Source: an uncultured Candidatus Melainabacteria bacterium (GTDB lineage: Bacteria; Cyanobacteriota; Vampirovibrionia; Gastranaerophilales; Gastranaerophilaceae). From it: a stretch of 64,000 bases of DNA. The translations under genes and the position numbers were made by a program. Shown piece after piece: positions 61,010-64,000 of the stretch. The DNA lies in assembly GCA_947570135.1 (NCBI GenBank), contig CANOTP010000006.1, positions 39,696 through 103,695 on the forward strand. The letters are read 5' to 3'. The notes beneath the pieces are model-generated. The model saw only the letters and a program-made list of their open reading frames with translations, made no database searches and was not told where the DNA came from. Numbering within the stretch: position 1 is the stretch's first letter; each line of letters starts with the position of its first letter.

Positions 61010-62284
61010 GATAAATATGATGTAGTTATTATCGGCGGAGGAACCGCAGGATGTGCGGCAGCTTATGTTGCAAGCAAATCAGGTTTAAAAACTCTTTTGA
61101 TAGAAAAAAGTCAGGTCTTAGGCGGAACAATGACATCAGGACTTGTAGTTCCCGTGATGAAAAGCGGTGATAATCAAATTAATACTGATTTTTATAATGC
61201 TTTGGTCACTGAACTTGCCAAAATTGGCGGTCAAGTGACATATCAGGGTAACTCAGGCTGGTTTAACCCCGAATTATTAAAAATCGTGCTTGATAAAATG
61301 ATGAATAATGCCCATGTAGAGGTTTTATTCAATACTGAGGTTGCAGATTATTCGACTGGTTTATTATCACCATGTAACGACAAGATATATATCAATAATA
61401 TTTCTCTGATTTCAAACAATAAATTATCGGTATCTATCGGCGCGAAGTACTTTGTAGACGCAACGGGAAATTGCGAATTTTCTAAAAAAATTAATTGCGA
61501 ATTTATTGAAAATAACTCTGAATTTCAACCGATGAGCTTAAGATTTTTGATGAGCGGAGTCGATTGTAAGAAATTTGCTGATTGGATATATGAATTTGAT
61601 AAAGACAGAGAGGTTACAACTGTCCAATATACAGGGGAACAGGTACATTTTTCGACTGCTTACACCTGGGATACAGGTAAACACTGGGCTTTAGCCCCTT
61701 TTTTTGACAAGGCCGTTGAAGAAGGGACTCTCAAAGACGAAGACAGAAACTATTTTCAGGTGTTTACGGTTGCGGGGATGCCCGGTACCGTTGCTTTTAA
61801 CTGCCCGCGAGTAGTTCAAAACCTTAACCCGAACGATTCAAAAGACGTATCAAAAGCCTTAATAACAGCAAGAGAAGTAATTCTACGCCTATCAAATTTT
61901 TGCAAAAAATATCTCGCAGGATTTGAACATGCTTTTATCTCGAACATCTCAGATTCAATAGGAATAAGGGTTTCTAATCGTATAAAGGGTAAATATATTT
62001 ACACGATAGAAGATTTAAAAAACGGTAAAAAATTTGATAATCCCGCGCTTATTTCAAATTATCCCGTGGATGTTCACAACAGATCAAAAGACTCATCAAC
62101 TTGTGAAAAAACAGGTGAATATCAGCTTCCGATAGAAAGTCTTATGTCATATAATTACGAAAACCTTTTTGTTGCAGGAAGATGCTTATCGGCCGATTAT
62201 ATGGCACAAGGCGCACTAAGAGTTCAAGCAAGCTGTTTTTCCATGGGCGAAGCAGTTGCAAAATACATAAAATCTATTTGTTAA
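61007..62284 (+). CDS. FAD-dependent oxidoreductase
   Basis: This 425-residue flavoprotein of the FAD_oxidored type has a Rossmann FAD-binding DVVIIGGGTAGCAAAYVASKSG, then LIEKSQVLGGTMTSGLV, a central VDATGNCEF, and a C-terminal NLFVAGRCLSADYMAQGALRVQASCFSMGEAVAKYI. The substrate is unknown. It ends 11 bases into the convergent flavoprotein gene. Confidence 0.9.
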   Translation: MDKYDVVIIGGGTAGCAAAYVASKSGLKTLLIEKSQVLGGTMTSGLVVPVMKSGDNQINTDFYNALVTELAKIGGQVTYQGNSGWFNPELLKIVLDKMMNNAHVEVLFNTEVADYSTGLLSPCNDKIYINNISLISNNKLSVSIGAKYFVDATGNCEFSKKINCEFIENNSEFQPMSLRFLMSGVDCKKFADWIYEFDKDREVTTVQYTGEQVHFSTAYTWDTGKHWALAPFFDKAVEEGTLKDEDRNYFQVFTVAGMPGTVAFNCPRVVQNLNPNDSKDVSKALITAREVILRLSNFCKKYLAGFEHAFISNISDSIGIRVSNRIKGKYIYTIEDLKNGKKFDNPALISNYPVDVHNRSKDSSTCEKTGEYQLPIESLMSYNYENLFVAGRCLSADYMAQGALRVQASCFSMGEAVAKYIKSIC

Positions 62285-63623
62285 TCTTTGATTGTAACAT
62301 TAACATAGCATTAATTAACGGATCGATTGTTGGTGAATAAGGAGGAGAATAGGTCAAATCATTTCTACTGTATTCATCAACGGTCATGTGTGCGACAAGA
62401 GCCGAAGTCAATGAATTAATTCGTTTATCTGCCCCGATTGAACCTATTGCCTGAGCTCCTAAAAGCAATCCCGTAACTTTATCTGCAACAACCTTTAAGG
62501 TTATCTCTCCAACTTCAGGCATATAACCGACTTTATCATCTTTATTTAAAATAACCGACACCGGATTAAAACCTATATTTGAAGCTTCTTTTTCGGTTAA
62601 TCCCGTCATTGACATTGTCGTATTAAGGCATCTTGTCACTGCAGAACCTAAAACCCCTTCAAATTGTTCAAAACCGCCTGCGGCATTAATTGCGGCACAC
62701 CTACCTTCTTTATTCGCAGTTGATCCGAGCGGAATCCATACATTACGACCGCTTACCAAATGCCGTTTTTCACAGCAATCTCCGCATGCGTAAATATCCT
62801 GAATAGAAGTTTGCATAACTTTATTTACCTTTATTGCGCCAGTTGTTCCGATTTCGATACCCGCATCACGCGCTATATCAATATTAGCCTTAACTCCCGT
62901 ACAAATTACTACCATATCGGTTTTAATAACTTTCCCCGAAAGAGTTTTAACCGCCTCGACAGATTCCTCTCCTATAAATTCCGAAACAATTTCACTTGTT
63001 AAAAACTCGAAATTACCGTTGTTTTCAGACTCAATCCTGGCTTTTATCATATCCGAAATCTCATCATCAAACATTGTCATTATTCGTTCGTTTTTTTCAA
63101 TTACAGTGACCTTTAAACCGTTTTTAACAAAGGCTTCCAAAAGCTCCATACCAATATATCCGCTGCCGATTACGGTTGCATGACTTGAATTAAACATTTT
63201 TTCTCTTATATTTATTCCGTCTTCTATTTTTCGAACCGTAAACACATTATCTTTACACTTTAAGCCGCTGATATTCGGTATAACTGGACTTGCGCCCGTC
63301 GCAATTATAAGTTTGTCATACGGAACAAGATACGCGTTATGTTCATCTTTTACCAATACCTGCTTATGCTCAATAAGAATCTTATCAACTTTGGATTTTA
63401 AATAAACATCAATCCCCAGTTTTTTAAATTCTTCAACCGAACGAACCAAAAGTGCGCTGTAATCCTTAAAATTACCCTCGATATAATACGGCAATCCGCA
63501 AGATGAGTATGATACATGCGTATCGTCCGTGTATATTGAAACTTTTGAATCGGGTAATAAACGTTTTATTTTTGATGCGGCTTTTGCTCCTGCGGCAACT
63601 CCGCCAATAACAACTATATTCAT
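62274..63623 (-). CDS. CoA-disulfide reductase/NADH oxidase-like flavoprotein
   Basis: This 449-residue pyridine nucleotide-disulphide oxidoreductase has FAD-binding VVIGGVAAGAKAASKI, the single redox cysteine in SYSSCGLPYY (Cys43 type), NAD(P)-binding VIGSGYIGMELLEAF, and YACGDCCE. The C-terminal dimerisation domain ends in TYSPPYSPTIDPL. It resembles CoA-disulfide reductases and NADH oxidases/polysulfide reductases; no rhodanese tail. ATG 63623 lacks a clear ribosome-binding site. Confidence 0.9.
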   Translation of the reverse strand: MNIVVIGGVAAGAKAASKIKRLLPDSKVSIYTDDTHVSYSSCGLPYYIEGNFKDYSALLVRSVEEFKKLGIDVYLKSKVDKILIEHKQVLVKDEHNAYLVPYDKLIIATGASPVIPNISGLKCKDNVFTVRKIEDGINIREKMFNSSHATVIGSGYIGMELLEAFVKNGLKVTVIEKNERIMTMFDDEISDMIKARIESENNGNFEFLTSEIVSEFIGEESVEAVKTLSGKVIKTDMVVICTGVKANIDIARDAGIEIGTTGAIKVNKVMQTSIQDIYACGDCCEKRHLVSGRNVWIPLGSTANKEGRCAAINAAGGFEQFEGVLGSAVTRCLNTTMSMTGLTEKEASNIGFNPVSVILNKDDKVGYMPEVGEITLKVVADKVTGLLLGAQAIGSIGADKRINSLTSALVAHMTVDEYSRNDLTYSPPYSPTIDPLINAMLMLQSKINK

Positions 63624-63672
63624 AATAGAATTAGTCTAATATATTTACCCGAAAAATTCATTATACTTTTGT

Positions 63673-63813
63673 CTAATTACAGCTATATGTATTTAATATA
63701 ACCGTTTTCATAAAATCGCAATATAAATCTTTGTCTTCTTCAATATCCTCAGCTTTTTTTATAAGATTTTTAATCTCTACTATAACTTGCTGTCTTAAAA
63801 TGTCCTCATACAT
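63673..63813 (-). CDS. Small acidic helical hypothetical protein (46 residues)
   Basis: Starts MYEDILRQQVIVEIKNLIKK and ends TVILNTYSCN. It begins at ATG 63813, with GGAG 11 bases upstream and promoter element copy g before it. It is amphipathic and helical. Not recognised. Confidence 0.5.
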   Translation of the reverse strand: MYEDILRQQVIVEIKNLIKKAEDIEEDKDLYCDFMKTVILNTYSCN

Positions 63814-63839
63814 TGTAATACACACTCCGTGAAATCTAT

Positions 63840-63858
63840 TTACAAATGTATATACGGA
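63840..63858 (-). promoter_or_regulatory. Recurrent promoter element (copy g, weakest)
   Basis: TCCGTATATACATTTGTAA on the minus strand, 26 bases before ATG 63813. Confidence 0.4.
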
Positions 63859-63917
63859 CTTTTTTTGTAAAACTTTAGTTTTTTACGTTAATTGTTTACA
63901 AAAATTAAATAAAGTAA

Positions 63918-63944
63918 GGCGCGGATGATGTAATCATCCGCGCC
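63918..63944 (-). terminator. Terminator of the gene at the right edge
   Basis: A perfect 12-base stem GGCGCGGATGAT/ATCATCCGCGCC with a three-base loop, eight bases past the stop codon of the edge gene; T-rich sequence follows on the minus strand. Confidence 0.75.
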
Positions 63945-63951
63945 ACTTGTA

Positions 63952-64000
63952 TTATAACGACTTCAGAACTGCCGCATTAGTCGTTCTTGTAGTATTTTGT
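63952..64000 (-). CDS. C-terminus of a gene extending beyond the window
   Basis: Fifteen codons are visible, ending TTRTTNAAVLKSL and a TAA at 63952-63954. A terminator follows directly, which supports a real gene end. Nothing can be said of function. Confidence 0.45.
   Translation of the reverse strand, partial: QNTTRTTNAAVLKSL

Overview
The window is a dense, AT-rich bacterial chromosome segment. The best fit is a non-photosynthetic relative of Cyanobacteria (Melainabacteria/Vampirovibrionia, Gastranaerophilales-like, gut type). The evidence for this placement is indirect: an RNase E/G gene directly downstream of a radical SAM-DUF2344 gene (a cyanobacterial arrangement), a Tic20-like membrane protein, a CHASE2-type class III cyclase, an MnmC-like methyltransferase, secreted proteins with IE-x-x-LF-x-RTY repeats, and an anaerobic fermentative gene set (single-chain pyruvate:ferredoxin oxidoreductase, small ferredoxin, Hcp-like protein). 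No 16S rRNA or other phylogenetic marker was searched, so this is inference.

Layout. 1-5270 is a minus-strand cluster (two small genes, radical SAM, RNase E/G, partial membrane protein). 5380-12619 holds yajQ, the cyclase, and a plus-strand operon eda-kdgK-csaB-GT2-membrane protein. tRNA-Leu (12654-12740) is followed by minus-strand genes for patatin, a HEAT-like protein, an HNH protein, TrxB, a secreted protein and Pgi. 19411-22898 is an accessory block of lineage-type proteins with unusual promoters. 22972-30218 carries wecB, glutaredoxin plus a divergent hybrid-cluster-like protein, rpsL-rpsG, Tic20/TPR genes, and a GIY-YIG nuclease cassette bounded by hairpin inverted repeats, with related 97-bp repeats nearby. 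30315-43377 holds a permease, a second radical SAM, leuD, a SEC-C protein, recN, a zinc-ribbon/SPFH fusion, a sigma factor, tRNA-Val, a lipoprotein, an RNA methyltransferase and a RelA/SpoT-like protein. 43538-64000 holds PFOR, nanE-ROK kinase-UbiA, alpha-mannosidase, glmS, thrB, ferredoxin and flavoprotein oxidoreductases.

How the genes work together. Sugar and amino-sugar catabolism (alpha-mannosidase, NanE/ROK kinase, Pgi, KDG kinase/KDPG aldolase) would feed pyruvate to PFOR, which passes electrons to ferredoxin. WecB, GlmS, CsaB and a GT2 enzyme would supply surface polysaccharide. TrxB, glutaredoxin, a CoA-disulfide-reductase-like flavoprotein and RecN/UDG cover redox balance and DNA repair.

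The most unusual signals are: (i) a GIY-YIG gene whose own terminal hairpin repeat encodes its last codons and also supplies the -35 box of a leaderless promoter; (ii) an Hcp-fold protein that appears to have lost its cluster cysteines; (iii) a recurrent TCGTTTATATAAATGTAAG-like promoter element upstream of seven genes; (iv) a perfect sigma-28 promoter in front of a 698-residue protein; (v) at least seven genes with a -10 box six or seven bases before ATG and no Shine-Dalgarno sequence; and (vi) a shared N-terminal leader on an HNH protein and a RelA/SpoT-like protein.
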